Assembly (NCBI GenBank): GCA_028753945.1
Contig: JAPNXP010000016.1
Span: 2,016,001-2,080,000, forward strand
Reading direction: 5' to 3'
DNA length: 64,000 nt
Source: Hexactinellida sp. DTS-2022
Taxonomy: Eukaryota; Porifera; Hexactinellida
The notes under the pieces are model-generated. The model saw nothing but the letters and a program-made list of their open reading frames with translations. It searched no databases and was not told the DNA's origin. How positions within the stretch are numbered: position 1 is the first letter of the stretch; the number at the start of each line of letters is the position of its first letter. The translations under genes and the position numbers were made by a program. Below, piece after piece: positions 33,335 to 44,481 of the stretch.

Positions 33335-36300
33335 ATGAACTTATACCCAAATAAACCAGATTTTAGAGGAAACTTTTTCTCACAAATCACATTTTTATGG
33401 CTTGAGAAATTATTCTTCAAGGGATATAGGGAAAAACTGAAAGAGAGTGATTTAGGCGATTGTCCGAAAGAACAGCAATCAAAAGAGCTCTATGCACTAT
33501 TTGTTAAACACTGGCAAGTAGAAGTTAAAAAGAGAAAACCAGACATTAAGATCTCACTCGCTAAAACTCTTCGAAATACATTCTTAATAGCAGCCTTGTT
33601 TAATTTGTTGGAGACTTTATTGCTTCTCTTGCAGGCTATACTGGTTAGCTATTTCTCATCCATTTGCAATGAAAATACAGGCACTGACTCAATAGCAGCT
33701 ACAATCGCTATTACTTTAGCCATCAGTCTCATAGTGTTGTATCTACCATTAAACAATGTATGCGGCCACTACTTGCTTAGCTCAGTTGGCCTACAATTGA
33801 AATCAATCTGTATAACTGCTATGTTTAAGAAGCTCCTGGGTCTCCAACAGACTACTCTTCACAAGGCTTCCATCGGTCACATTATTAATCTGGTATCAAA
33901 CGATGTATACAAGTTGGCGTTTGGCACTAGTTATTGGAACTATATTGTGATTGCTCCGATCATTGTGACCATTTCCACAGGAATAATGATAGTGTATATC
34001 GGTCCTATTGGATTGGTGGGTGTCTTGTATCTTATACTACACACCCCTTTGCTAACTGGCTTGGCATTCTTATTCGGACATTTCAGGTACCTTCAGTCTG
34101 TAACTACAGACAAACGTATTCGTATCATGGACCAGATTATCCGTGGGATGCAAGTGGTAAAATTCTATGTTTGGGAGACACCATTTGTTGAGTATATAAG
34201 CAGGATTAGACGGAAAGAAGTGTTGTATGCGAGCTTATCTGGCTTCACTCAGAGTATAAATTTTTCATTTTTCAGCACGAGTCTTTTCGTTGCTCTATTT
34301 CTCACATACTCTGTTAGCGTAGCTTTCAATGAGCCGATAAACACTGCTCAATTGGGACTGATATTCTTGGTGCTAAACACACTGCGTCTCTACGGGGTGT
34401 TCCTTTTCGGAGAGGCCGTATTCTCTCTCAGGGAGTGTATAATATGTTTAAAGAGGATTCAGTGGATTCTAGAATTACCCAATAACCTAGAGACTTGCAT
34501 AACTATGGGACCTTGCACGCCAGCTGATTGTCCTGCTATACATTTGAATAACTTCTCTGCATCATGGGGAGGTACGGAAGTTAACTCCAACAAACTCGTT
34601 CTCAAATCGATTCAGCTCAGTTTAGATTCTAATCAGTTAGTTGCTATCGCTGGGCCTGTCGGTTCAGGTAAGTCGAGTCTCCTATTGACTCTCATCAATG
34701 AGCTACCCGGCTTGTCCGGCCATCTCACTGTTACAGGCAAGCTATCTTACACAAGTCAGGAACCATGGATATTCTCTGGTACCATTAGAGACAATATCCT
34801 GTTCGGTAAGCCTCTCGACTCAGAGCGCTATTGGGAAGTAATATCCGCTTGCAGTCTGACAGAGGATATTGCCGCGTACACGGATAGAGACATGACTCTT
34901 ATAGGGGAGAGGGGCGTTACACTGAGCGGGGGGCAGAAAGCCAGAGTCTCTCTCGCTCGCTCCGTCTATTACACAGCTGATATTTACCTATTCGATGATC
35001 CTCTGAGCGCCGTGGATGCGCGAGTAGGCAGAGAACTGTTTGATAATTGCATTAGAACTCTGCTACGAGATAAGATGGTTCTACTGGTCACGCATCAGAT
35101 ACACTACGTGAGACAGGCTGACTGTGTTGTAGTGATGAGAGAAGGAGAAATAGTGTCTAGTGGAACTTACCAAGAGGTTGTTGGCAGAAATGAGTTCTGT
35201 AGAGAGTTCCTACAGAGATTAGAGGAGAGTGATAAGAAAATAATAAGACTGGTTAGGAATAGCAGTAGTAATAATGAACAAACTGTAACTGTTAAGGATA
35301 CCGTTGGGTCTAGCTTACCATATACCCCACAAAATAAAACCTTAAGTAAAAGTGAAGTAGACATCACCCAACCTCTCTTCACTGCTCTCACAACTGAAGA
35401 CTATAGACCCAACTCCAGCAGCATAGTTACTTATTTCCGTTACTTTTGGGCCGGTGGATTGATGGCTACGATTATTCTACTGCTCCTAACAGTCATTAGC
35501 AATGCATCGCTTCTCCTCGCCTACTGGTGGATGCAATCCATAGCCAAGTGTTCTGAGAGTACAAGCATTAATTCAACCAATGGGTCGAATGCCACAGTGA
35601 ATAATCCCATTGTGTGTCCATGGTATTTCCGATTTAATGAGTTAGGAGCAGTGTGGTTGTTAGCACTTTTAACTTTTTCAGGTTCCATTTTTATGTTTCT
35701 GAGAGGATTTAATTTCTATTACGTTGTCCTGCAAGCCAGCAGACGACTGCACAATAAGATGCTGCATAGAATAGTGCATACTCATATGCGCTTATTTGAT
35801 ACTAATCCTAGCGGAAGAATTCTGAACAGATTCTCGAAAGACATCGGATTCTTAGACGAACAACTTCCAAGGTTTTTCTATGATTTCTGGCAATTCTCTA
35901 CATACCAATTGTCAATTGCAATTGCTACCTGTGCAGTGCAGGTGTTCATGATAATTCCTTTCATATTAGTGGGCATCGCTACGCTGGCATCAAGACACTG
36001 GTACCTTAGAACCTCCACGCAGATTAAACGAATAGAGAGCATTGCCCGTAGTCCCCTGTACTCGCACATTTCACTAGCGCTACAGGGTCTCTGCACGATC
36101 CGAGCGCTCCGAATCGAGGACAGGATTACACAGGACTTCCACTACCTCCAGGACAACCACTCGCGTGCCTGGTACTACTACATAGCTTGCAACAGATGGT
36201 TCTCTCTCAGACTGGACCTTATGGCTGCTCTGCTGGTCATATTCAGTCTGCTTGCAGCGTTAGTGGCGCGCTGTGTGTTTGGCTTTGAAGAGCTGATTGG

Positions 36301-37267
36301 ATTCTCTATCCCTCTGCTGCTGACTATTCCCGTTACTTTCCAATACGTGGTGAGGATGAGTGGGGAGGTTGAAGTGCTTATGGTGTCCACAGATCGAATA
36401 TTGAATTACTGCAATCTCCCTCAAGAGAGAACTTATAGCTCATATTCTCACAAGCATAATGGTTCTGTTATATCTAATGCTAGCGGAAGTGCTATAGAAT
36501 ACAGCAATGTATGTTATAATTACTCCAAAGAACTTCCCTATTCACTGCGAGATGTTACATTACGAGTTCTGCCCGGAGAAAAGATAGGAATAATAGGCAG
36601 AACTGGAGCTGGGAAGTCTTCGTTACTGAACTCCCTGTTTCTAATGAATGGAATATCTGTTGGTAGCATCAGTATTGGTGGCGAGGACATTTCAGGTCTG
36701 AATTTGTACGAACACCGCAAGAGGCTGTCTATAATTCCGCAGGACCCGTTTCTCTTCTCCGGAACTCTCAGATACAATCTGGATCCGTTCGAGGAGTTCT
36801 CTCGCGATGAGCTCTGGAGTGCTCTCGAAAAGTCGCACTTGAAGTGCTTAGTAGAGAGGCTGCCTGATCAGCTGCTAACCGGCGTGGAAGAAGACGGACG
36901 CAACTTCTCTACGGGAGAGCGCCAGCTGTTGTGTCTAGCCAGAGCTCTGCTGAGGAGGAATTATATCATCGTTATAGATGAAGCCACTGCTAATGTGGAT
37001 ATGCATACTGACTTGCTAGTGCAACAGGCAATTAGAACTCACTTTTGTAACTGCACTGTTCTCACCATAGCTCACAGGATTGAGACTGTGATTGATTCGG
37101 ATAGAATTGTTGTCCTAGACAAAGGTACGATTGTAGAGGCTGACATTCCATTCGTGTTGCTAAGCGACGAGCATAGCTATTTGAACAGGTTTATCACTCA
37201 GTTAGATCCTGTAGCTCAAACACACCTTAGAGAAATGGCACAACAATCTTATTACAAACAACAATGA
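33335..37267 (+). CDS. ABCC4: ABC transporter, ABCC4/MRP4-like, 1310 aa, intronless
   Basis: A full ABCC transporter without the extra TMD0. The N-terminus matches the short MRP pattern (FSQITFLWLEKLFFKGYREK). TMD1 spans about 85-385. NBD1 has Walker A GPVGSGKSS (about 439), signature LSGGQKARVSLARS (about 530), Walker B IYLFDDPLSAVD and H-loop THQ. TMD2 spans about 690-1000. NBD2 has Walker A GRTGAGKSS (about 1088), signature FSTGERQLLCLARALL, Walker B IIVIDEATANVD and H-loop AHR. In NBD2 the usual LSxGQ is FSTGE, so Q is E. MRP4-type proteins export organic anions, cyclic nucleotides and conjugates across the plasma membrane. No introns in 3.9 kb. ABCC4 is the closest human type by architecture, but orthology is not proven. 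Confidence 0.9.
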   Translation: MNLYPNKPDFRGNFFSQITFLWLEKLFFKGYREKLKESDLGDCPKEQQSKELYALFVKHWQVEVKKRKPDIKISLAKTLRNTFLIAALFNLLETLLLLLQAILVSYFSSICNENTGTDSIAATIAITLAISLIVLYLPLNNVCGHYLLSSVGLQLKSICITAMFKKLLGLQQTTLHKASIGHIINLVSNDVYKLAFGTSYWNYIVIAPIIVTISTGIMIVYIGPIGLVGVLYLILHTPLLTGLAFLFGHFRYLQSVTTDKRIRIMDQIIRGMQVVKFYVWETPFVEYISRIRRKEVLYASLSGFTQSINFSFFSTSLFVALFLTYSVSVAFNEPINTAQLGLIFLVLNTLRLYGVFLFGEAVFSLRECIICLKRIQWILELPNNLETCITMGPCTPADCPAIHLNNFSASWGGTEVNSNKLVLKSIQLSLDSNQLVAIAGPVGSGKSSLLLTLINELPGLSGHLTVTGKLSYTSQEPWIFSGTIRDNILFGKPLDSERYWEVISACSLTEDIAAYTDRDMTLIGERGVTLSGGQKARVSLARSVYYTADIYLFDDPLSAVDARVGRELFDNCIRTLLRDKMVLLVTHQIHYVRQADCVVVMREGEIVSSGTYQEVVGRNEFCREFLQRLEESDKKIIRLVRNSSSNNEQTVTVKDTVGSSLPYTPQNKTLSKSEVDITQPLFTALTTEDYRPNSSSIVTYFRYFWAGGLMATIILLLLTVISNASLLLAYWWMQSIAKCSESTSINSTNGSNATVNNPIVCPWYFRFNELGAVWLLALLTFSGSIFMFLRGFNFYYVVLQASRRLHNKMLHRIVHTHMRLFDTNPSGRILNRFSKDIGFLDEQLPRFFYDFWQFSTYQLSIAIATCAVQVFMIIPFILVGIATLASRHWYLRTSTQIKRIESIARSPLYSHISLALQGLCTIRALRIEDRITQDFHYLQDNHSRAWYYYIACNRWFSLRLDLMAALLVIFSLLAALVARCVFGFEELIGFSIPLLLTIPVTFQYVVRMSGEVEVLMVSTDRILNYCNLPQERTYSSYSHKHNGSVISNASGSAIEYSNVCYNYSKELPYSLRDVTLRVLPGEKIGIIGRTGAGKSSLLNSLFLMNGISVGSISIGGEDISGLNLYEHRKRLSIIPQDPFLFSGTLRYNLDPFEEFSRDELWSALEKSHLKCLVERLPDQLLTGVEEDGRNFSTGERQLLCLARALLRRNYIIVIDEATANVDMHTDLLVQQAIRTHFCNCTVLTIAHRIETVIDSDRIVVLDKGTIVEADIPFVLLSDEHSYLNRFITQLDPVAQTHLREMAQQSYYKQQ

Positions 37268-37786
37268 ATTATAGTAGAAATGTTTCAATTATTTATAAAA
37301 CGCTAGTTTTTCTTTGTTTGTTTTCGAATTAATGGAAGAAATGTTAAGAGCTCAAACATGGAATTTGGCAGGTTAGGAGGTTTGGAAACTATATGTAGAC
37401 AAGTTTAAACTTTAAATATCTAAAAAAAATTTCTAATGTTCTACACCTAAAAGGTAACAAACTTTACCATTTACTTTTATTTATTTATTTGTATTTACTA
37501 CTAGTATTTACTATTATCTAGTACGGTTAGTATTCAATTATTATTAATTGATTTAATTGTTAAATGTTCAAACTATACAGGCTCGAATGTTAAGGTTTGA
37601 TCATTCATAACGCACACGTGCACACGAAACTATATTCAACTATATTTTATAACTTTAATAAAATGCTACAGAATGACATGTTGCTAAATGGCATGCTATT
37701 TAATAGCTAGCTTTGAATACAGTTATGCTCCCTGTAACTCTAACGTAGTTATCACAATACCAAATAGATAGTTAGAAAGGTAGACA
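37268..37786. other. Intergenic between ABCC4-like and GTF3C3
   Basis: AT-rich; holds the 3' end of the ABC gene and the promoter of GTF3C3. No gene or clear repeat seen. Confidence 0.4.
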
Positions 37787-40700
37787 ATGAGCTCTAGTGA
37801 CAGCGAGTATGAACCGTCCTCTGAGCCAGTGAGTTCCCCGTCTACACCAAATGAAATAGAGGTATTAGAGGGAGTAAGTCTAAAGGAAGTGAATGTGTTC
37901 AGTGGTGTATTCGGGAATAACGACGAACAGTCTGACTCGGATTCCGTAGAAAGTCCGTTGGAGGAATTGGAGGAGGGCGTTAGTAGTCTCTCTGACGAAT
38001 ATAATTCAGAAGACCCTGAGTGGTTACCTGAAGAGGGGAAGAAGAAAGGAACAGACAAATCTAAGTCGAAACCTTCTAAGTTAGATTCTGAGTTCGAAAT
38101 GTTTCGTAGGATTGAGTACGAGTTGTTTCAAGAGGCGCCTAGCTGCTCTTCCCATATAGAGGAGCGCTATGACGGTAGGTTAGCCGAGCTGACCGCTTCT
38201 CAAGCGCTCTCTGATGACGGAAATAGTTCTGATTCCGAAGGAGATATGTGCGTGGGAGAAATAGCTGAACAAGCTACAAAGTTTTTCAGTGAATTGCATC
38301 AAACTACTAAATCTCAGAGAAAAATACTCAAAGGCTTTGAGGGGAACTTTATAAACAGAAAAGCACAGCGACTGCCCTCACATCTCGAGCCCGTTATGGG
38401 CAGTGCAAACCTAGCCATAGCCCAGAAGAGGTACACGGACGCCATTGAGTTGTGCAATGAGGTTATTCGCCAGGCTCCCTGTTGCTCTGCTCCCTACATA
38501 AATCTGGCACTCACATACAAGGAATTAGAAGATATGGACAGGTACTTCCAGTTCACACTGCTGGCTCTGCACATAAACTCGTTCGACAGGACCCACCCTC
38601 GGCCCGAGGACGCCGAGAGCTGGGAACAGCTGGGGGTTATAGCTAAGCAGCGCGGGGACCTACACATGGCGATTGAATGCATTAAGAAGAGCCTGCGTGC
38701 TGTGCCGAGACGGTCCGAGGCTTTGTGGCTGCTGGGCGAGATCCGGTTGGAAATGAAGGAGTATAGGGCGGCGCTGGCTGCTTACAACAGACTGGAGAGA
38801 GTAGTGCAAGAAACCGCGATCCCACTCGAGCTGTGTGAGATCGCCAGACGCAAAGCTCTTATTCTGTATGAGAGCGGGAGCGTAGAGCAGGCCAGAGAAG
38901 CGATCTACCAGCACCTGATAAAGGGCTGGCAGATACAGCACGTGGCCGAGCTACTCAACCTGCTGCTGGAGCTGCACCTCCTGGACAAGGAGTACACTGC
39001 TGCTCTAAAGACAACTGTTATACTACTGTGTTGTAAAGACTCGCATCAACATGAGGCTAATCCTAATGTTGTTGTTGAAGAGCTCTGCGAGGAAGTTATG
39101 AGTATTCCCAATGAAGGCGTTATTAATGAAGAGACACGTGCTGCTGATAAAAATGATAGCAAGGAAAGCAAGCTACAACTGTTCGACAGGTATTATTGGA
39201 GTGAGGTTACGCGGGAACCAGGATTTGAGGCTGAGGGCGAGGGAGGGTTTCTTGTTGTCGTAGAAGGGAAACAGCTGTTGATCCCGCAGCAAGCCTTCGC
39301 CCCCCTCCCCCTGGACCTGCAGGCTAAGCTTGTTATTCCCAGCATCCACACCTCCAATCTAGAGCTCGCGCATCACCTGATCACCCACGCGCTTAAATCC
39401 CTGCCCATAGCCGGCTATGGGGAGATCTGGCTTGACGTGAGCGAGGCTCTGCTGGAGTGCAGTCAGTTCGACCTGTCGGTGGACCTCCTGCGGACCGTGC
39501 TCAAGTGCCACGCGTACGACGAGCCCGGCGTGTGGCTTATGCTGGGGCGGTCGCTAGAGGAGGTCAGCTGCCAGGAGGAGCTATGGGAGGGTTGGAGTGA
39601 CAAACCTATTCTGGAGGAAGCTGTTGTGTTGTATAGGAGAGTTATTGATACGATCCCGGATAATGTGGATAGCAAGTTGAGACTGGCTGGCATTTATCAA
39701 AAGAAGGGAATGAAGGAGGAAGCCATAGCTCTGCTGGCGGGAAGCCAGGACGGGACTGATAATTTCCTTTCCAACAAAGACATAAGTTACCTTAAGAGCC
39801 CCCCCGATATCCGCGTTGTATACAGACGAGCCATCCTACACATGGAGAACGGACAGAGTGAGGAGTGCTTGAATGGATTCCTTATTCTCCTCGACTATTT
39901 CTGCAGAGAAGTGTATCTGCTTAAGAGTTTCCATCTGATGGCGATGCCATTCCTAACCCCAGGCAGTCGTATCCTGGAGAGGTACAATAAGAGAGACCTG
40001 GTGTACTCCAGATATCAGCCTGAAGAGCAGGGACAGGACCAGTACCTTACGATGGCTCAGTGGTACAGAATGCTTAAGAGAACGTGTGATATGCTAAGCG
40101 CACTCGGAAAGCGAGAAGAGTTGTTTAAACTTATCATAGCTGTTAACATTCTGAAGAAATTTCGCGACACAGAGTTCATGCTGGATGTCCACTTGCTATC
40201 TGTTAGCGTGTGTATCAGACAAAGGTCTTTCTACTATGCTTATCGTTTCTCGCGGCGATTGATTTCCCTTATCAGCAAATCTAATGTGTTTGCTATGCTC
40301 TTCAACTGCCTGACAGAAAACAGTTATTTATCTCGGAATTTGTCACTAAAAGTCCTGAAAAGAATTTGGCTCCAAGACCCAACTAATTATAGAATTGTAT
40401 TGAACTTTGCGCTCACTCTACATTCAATTGGTTCATTCCATCTCAGCTTGCTTCTATTGCATTCTGCGTACAAACTTAGACCTGATAATTACCGTTTGTT
40501 ATTCTTCATGACGATGACGTATATCCGGATAGCACACAACAGAACGCATGCCTCTAAGAACGCTCTCATTTCTCAGGCCTTTGCATTTGCATTCAAATAC
40601 AAAGAGAAGATGGGAGACTGCGCAGAAGTATTCTATAACTTAGGGCGGGCTTTCCACGCGATTGGATACAAGCATTGGGCTTGTGAGTATTATCATAGAG

Positions 40701-40861
40701 TCCTGTCTTATCACGTGAGAACCTCAGGCCACTGTGATGCTGAGTTAGTTGGGCTGAGCAGCCTGAAGAGAGAAGCCGCATTCAACCTCTCTCTCATATA
40801 CGAGGAGAGCGGCTCTAGAGAACTAGCTAGAGCTATTCTGCAGGCCCACTGTGTTGTATAG
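37787..40861 (+). CDS. GTF3C3: TFIIIC subunit GTF3C3 (TFIIIC102), TPR protein, 1024 aa, intronless
   Basis: The first ~170 residues are acidic and Ser-rich. From about 200 on, tandem TPR motifs follow: MGSANLAIAQKRYTDAIELC; APYINLALTYKELEDMDRYF; ESWEQLGVIAKQRGDLHMAI; ALWLLGEIRLEMKEYRAALA. A second TPR block covers about 520-660. The C-terminal part has the family end pattern, VFYNLGRAFHAIGYKHWACE then FNLSLIYEESGSRELARAIL. Human GTF3C3 is 886 aa; the extra length is mainly the N-terminal acidic region and a linker. In TFIIIC this subunit bridges to TFIIIB for tRNA and 5S gene transcription in the nucleus. Single exon; ATG 37787 is in good context after GTAGACA. Confidence 0.92.
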   Translation: MSSSDSEYEPSSEPVSSPSTPNEIEVLEGVSLKEVNVFSGVFGNNDEQSDSDSVESPLEELEEGVSSLSDEYNSEDPEWLPEEGKKKGTDKSKSKPSKLDSEFEMFRRIEYELFQEAPSCSSHIEERYDGRLAELTASQALSDDGNSSDSEGDMCVGEIAEQATKFFSELHQTTKSQRKILKGFEGNFINRKAQRLPSHLEPVMGSANLAIAQKRYTDAIELCNEVIRQAPCCSAPYINLALTYKELEDMDRYFQFTLLALHINSFDRTHPRPEDAESWEQLGVIAKQRGDLHMAIECIKKSLRAVPRRSEALWLLGEIRLEMKEYRAALAAYNRLERVVQETAIPLELCEIARRKALILYESGSVEQAREAIYQHLIKGWQIQHVAELLNLLLELHLLDKEYTAALKTTVILLCCKDSHQHEANPNVVVEELCEEVMSIPNEGVINEETRAADKNDSKESKLQLFDRYYWSEVTREPGFEAEGEGGFLVVVEGKQLLIPQQAFAPLPLDLQAKLVIPSIHTSNLELAHHLITHALKSLPIAGYGEIWLDVSEALLECSQFDLSVDLLRTVLKCHAYDEPGVWLMLGRSLEEVSCQEELWEGWSDKPILEEAVVLYRRVIDTIPDNVDSKLRLAGIYQKKGMKEEAIALLAGSQDGTDNFLSNKDISYLKSPPDIRVVYRRAILHMENGQSEECLNGFLILLDYFCREVYLLKSFHLMAMPFLTPGSRILERYNKRDLVYSRYQPEEQGQDQYLTMAQWYRMLKRTCDMLSALGKREELFKLIIAVNILKKFRDTEFMLDVHLLSVSVCIRQRSFYYAYRFSRRLISLISKSNVFAMLFNCLTENSYLSRNLSLKVLKRIWLQDPTNYRIVLNFALTLHSIGSFHLSLLLLHSAYKLRPDNYRLLFFMTMTYIRIAHNRTHASKNALISQAFAFAFKYKEKMGDCAEVFYNLGRAFHAIGYKHWACEYYHRVLSYHVRTSGHCDAELVGLSSLKREAAFNLSLIYEESGSRELARAILQAHCVV

Positions 40862-41832
40862 GCAGGTCCTTATTTTATTAAACAATTAAGTGTTTACTGT
40901 AGTTGAAGCTAACTATACACAGTATACATATGTAACATGCAAAGTGTACGTATACAAACTGTGAACAAACTAAGGGCAAAACAATGCATATGGGAATTGG
41001 AACGTTGTGGACCTAAAATTGTTCTTGTTTTTAATATATTGCATATTGGGATCAACATAAACCTTTGGGCATCTAGGAACTACGCAATGCAATACACATC
41101 ATGTTTCGTATCGCATTGCATTAAAAACCGCCTGAAAATGCCACTCTTTACTTAAACTAGATATTCAGTAGAATCTAGTAGGTACGTCCTTATGTAGGAG
41201 TCATGTTACGGTCCTAAAAATGCTAAAACGGTCTCGTCTTTAATCATTAGTTGAATAATTATACGTATAACATTGCTGTAATATGTACAGATATATGTGT
41301 GGTTATAATACAAGATTACAAGCATGCAATAATAAGTTCAGACTATGATAAGAAGAATTCTACAACAGGAGACATTACATATTTTTGGGAGAATTATTAG
41401 GGATTTGTCTAGAAAGTTCATTACAATTACCATTGTGAATTTAATTAAGTTAAGTTAAGTTAATATATATATATCCCTTACAAAATATACACTGTACTGT
41501 GAATTATATTATAGTGCATTAGCTAATAACAATAATAAGTTTGATTCGTTTGCTTCTCTTGGGAAGTTATCTTTCACATTCCTGGGCATTGGAGGGACTT
41601 ACCATAATTATACAACTTTATATTAAGCAATTACTTGTATTAAAGTTAAGGATAGGTGTAGTATTAAGTGTCAACATATAAACTAGGCGATTATTAGAGG
41701 GGGCTACTATTCGAATAAATACGGTAATTTTATCAAAACACTCACTATGTACATATACTGTATGAATTAATTCCAGAATGGAGAAACATAAGTTATTAAT
41801 TACTCCTTCTTAAGGCCCCTGTTAATGATATA

Positions 41833-42016
41833 CAGTAGAACCTGGTTAGTACGAATACGGTTAATACGAATTTCTGGATAAGACAAACAAACAGTTCCAC
41901 AGAATCAGGTCCTTACAATGGCTATTCAATGGGTATTACTCCGGTTAATACGAACTCCGGATAAAGCAAACAAATTTTTAGCGTCCGTTGGTGATCGTAT
42001 TAACGAGATTCTACCG
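41833..42016. mobile_element. pogo-like MITE, family P2
   Basis: It starts CAGTAGAACCTGGTTAGTAC and ends TATTAACGAGATTCTACCG. Closest to the twin copies at 18035 and 18372. Confidence 0.8.
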
Positions 42017-42120
42017 TATTTGTCTCAACTACTGAAAGTGCATTTAGTAACACGCTTGCGGGCGGCTTATTAATATGGTATATATTATTAATTTATTACA
42101 CAATTGCATATATAATCAAT

Positions 42121-42251
42121 GGAGGCCAATGAACATGATTCTTGGTTTATGATGATCATGATTCATGGAAATTCATGGGAGTCATGAATTTTCATGAATT
42201 ACCATGAATTACCATGATCCCCTGCTATTCGTACTAACGAGGTTCTACTAT
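42121..42251. repeat. Short CATGAATT repeats ending in a P2 half-element
   Basis: ATTCATGG / CATGAATT words recur between 42150 and 42215, followed by the P2 end TACTAACGAGGTTCTACTA. Confidence 0.55.
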
Positions 42252-42541
42252 AGAATATATTTATGAATATAGGAATGCTACTTTGGCACTGTAGTTAAGG
42301 CAATTACACATAACAAAAGAAACTAACTATCCCGGTATATTATCCCGAAGGAAAATGCATCGGGATCACAGGATTGTAAGCCCTACTTGTAAGATGTAAT
42401 CTCTTATTACAAATAGGGACTCGCTATTGTGTAATATCATATATCAACTGTTGATTACGAGAGATTATGTCATGTCAATGGCCCAATGGGCAAGATAGCT
42501 ATAAGATAGTGTATTAGTTCAAACTGATAATAGCATATTAA

Positions 42542-43806
42542 ATGGATCCCACACTTAAGGAATCAATTTCCAGTACTATTCGAGGTCAGTTTGAATTTAG
42601 AATTTCAAGTGAAAAGAATTCCTGTTACCAATTACTATACGATAATTTGAATGACAAATGTATACGTATACTAAGAATTTCCTTTACTATTATTGTTATT
42701 GTTTAGAAGGCCTGAACTTTGTCGAGAGTATAACTTGCCATTTACCCGCAGAAGTAATTCAGGAAAAGATCTCAATAACAAAGTCTTTTCTAAAGCTCCT
42801 TAAAATATTAAACGAGAAAAACAGTTTGGAAATAACTAACAATACTTTCAAAGATGAGAAAGTCAATAATAACAAGTTAGTTCGATCATAAATGTTGCGA
42901 AAATTTGGATAAATTCGAAGATTTATCGATTAATTATTTATAATTTAATTTAATTGGAATAATGTAAGCTATAATCAATTAATTAATACTGGAATATATT
43001 ATAGAGTTGATGAACGAAAGCCCATTAATATTCTGCCAGATACAACAACTGAGAAATATCTCTTAATTCAGGAAGACAATAATATCAATTCCCACACTCA
43101 CCGTACTAGACTGAATATAACAGTTAACAATGAGCTTAAAGGACTGTATTACTGCCTAGTAGAGAACGGACTACTTCATTTAGACAGAAATATGAATGCT
43201 GAACACTCAGAGTACGTTATTTCACTTTCTGAGTATACCTTCAAAACAGTGAATAACTTCACAATCAAATTCAATATCGACGAACTGGAAATAGTATTGT
43301 TATTCGGTTATAAGATTGACTGTACTACTTGGATGGAGTATTTAACTGCAGCTAGAGTATCAGTATATTCCAATGTACCAGTCCATAATAGCGATATACC
43401 AGCACAACTAGTTGGTACTAAATCCGCTGAATTACCTCTTAAACAACCTGCAAAACTAGCCGAGAAACCGCATTTACCAATTTTAAAGAGCAAGAGTACT
43501 GGGACGACGAGAATTTCAGAATATATCGATCCCCACTTGGTTAATTTGTCTGATCTTCAATTAGAAAAGGGTAGACAAAATTTTGAAGACAGGGCAAGAA
43601 TAAACAAGGAAAAGAAAAACCATTCGCATGCACCTTTTGCGAAAGAGGAATGTCATAAAGTACCTATTAAAAGTGTTAAATCTTATCCAAATGGCAAAAG
43701 AGCCCGCTTGTTGCCAGTTCATCGCTTCGCACCATTGGGCAACACAGATGTGGATGACAGCCCTTTTACCAGGTCTTACAATGCTCGCTATGAGAATCTT
43801 AATTAG
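42542..43806 (+). CDS. Helical domain / PH-like / YENL-tail protein, family member A, three exons, 337 aa
   Basis: Exons 42542-42584 (43 nt), 42707-42875 and 43005-43806 join in phase at GT-AG sites. I do not recognise the family by name. The N-terminus is a helical segment (EGLNFVESITCHLPAEVI, then ITKSFLKLLKILNE) shared with the other two members. Residues about 105-180 resemble a PH domain: a strand-rich start (TRLNITVNNELKGLYYCLVE), NGLLHLD, then NFTIKF and a final helix with the PH-type tryptophan (CTTWMEYLTAA). The C-terminal half is basic and disordered-looking and ends RYENLN; YxN is the core of a Grb2-type SH2 ligand when phosphorylated. This suggests a membrane-associated adaptor, which is inference. 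Confidence 0.7.
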
Positions 43807-43970
43807 GAATCTGAAATAGAATTAAGGTGAAGAAATTAATTAATTTCCATTAATTTTCTTTAGTTTTTTGTACGATTGTTTGATATTCTACCCATCAAAA
43901 CTTGAAAACAATATGCAAAATACATGGTAATATCAATATTATTTATTGCTCAATTAACAAGTTATTTTTC

Positions 43971-44055
43971 ATCCCCAAGCGTACATTGTTGCTCTAATGG
44001 ATACTACACCTATTAGCAATCACACTTCGTGCAAAATACGACTTTAATTACGCGA
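43971..44055. repeat. P3 MITE fragment
   Basis: Carries CATCCCCAAGCG, TATTAGCAATC, CGTGCAAAATACG and the end GCGAACACTACTG, in order and reversed relative to 51138-51304. Confidence 0.6.
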
Positions 44056-44207
44056 ACACTACTGTAGTATTTTACTCTAAATTCAATTAGCAATATTTAT
44101 CCAACTTATATTATTTCCCCACACGAGTCTGCTTTCTTTAGTCTTGAGGTAGAAATTAATAAGTTCAGAATCACACTTTTTCTAACGGCCAGTTCTATAT
44201 ACTACAT

Positions 44208-44275
44208 ACCGTAAACCCCTGAATAAGCGCCCGGTGCTTATTGTTTCGTGCATGAGAAAACCCCAGGCTTACTTT
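44208..44275. repeat. P4 MITE half-copy
   Basis: Begins TACCGTAAACCCCTGAATAA and includes GCGCCCGGTGCTTATTG, like the element at 6409-6672. Confidence 0.6.
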
Positions 44276-44353
44276 TTTGTGCCCTGAAATTTACGCATGT
44301 GTATTGATTCATATTCAAGTTCCGTTTGCTCATTTGGTCCAATAGTAGACTTT

Positions 44354-44395
44354 ACATGAATGGAGACAATCAGATAGACTTTTTTGAGTTCGTAA
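44354..44395 (+). pseudogene. EF-hand gene fragment
   Basis: 42 bases match the coding strand of the calmodulin-like gene (1189-1230, minus) at 41 positions, encoding [13 protein letters not shown], the fourth EF-hand loop. Similarity stops abruptly on both sides. Confidence 0.75.
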
Positions 44396-44481
44396 TTGTG
44401 CCCAATAAAATGCACACGCGCCCTGAACTCTCTGCTAGCTCCAACAATTCCAAATATCCATTCCAAACATGATATCTATCC

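Larger units (their letters stand above)
40862..42541. other. Intergenic with MITEs
   Basis: Between GTF3C3 and the first PH-like family gene. Contains a TTAAGTTAAG-type short tandem repeat near 41445-41475, a P2 MITE (41833-42016) and a P2 end with CATGAATT repeats (42121-42251). No coding sequence recognised. Confidence 0.4.
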
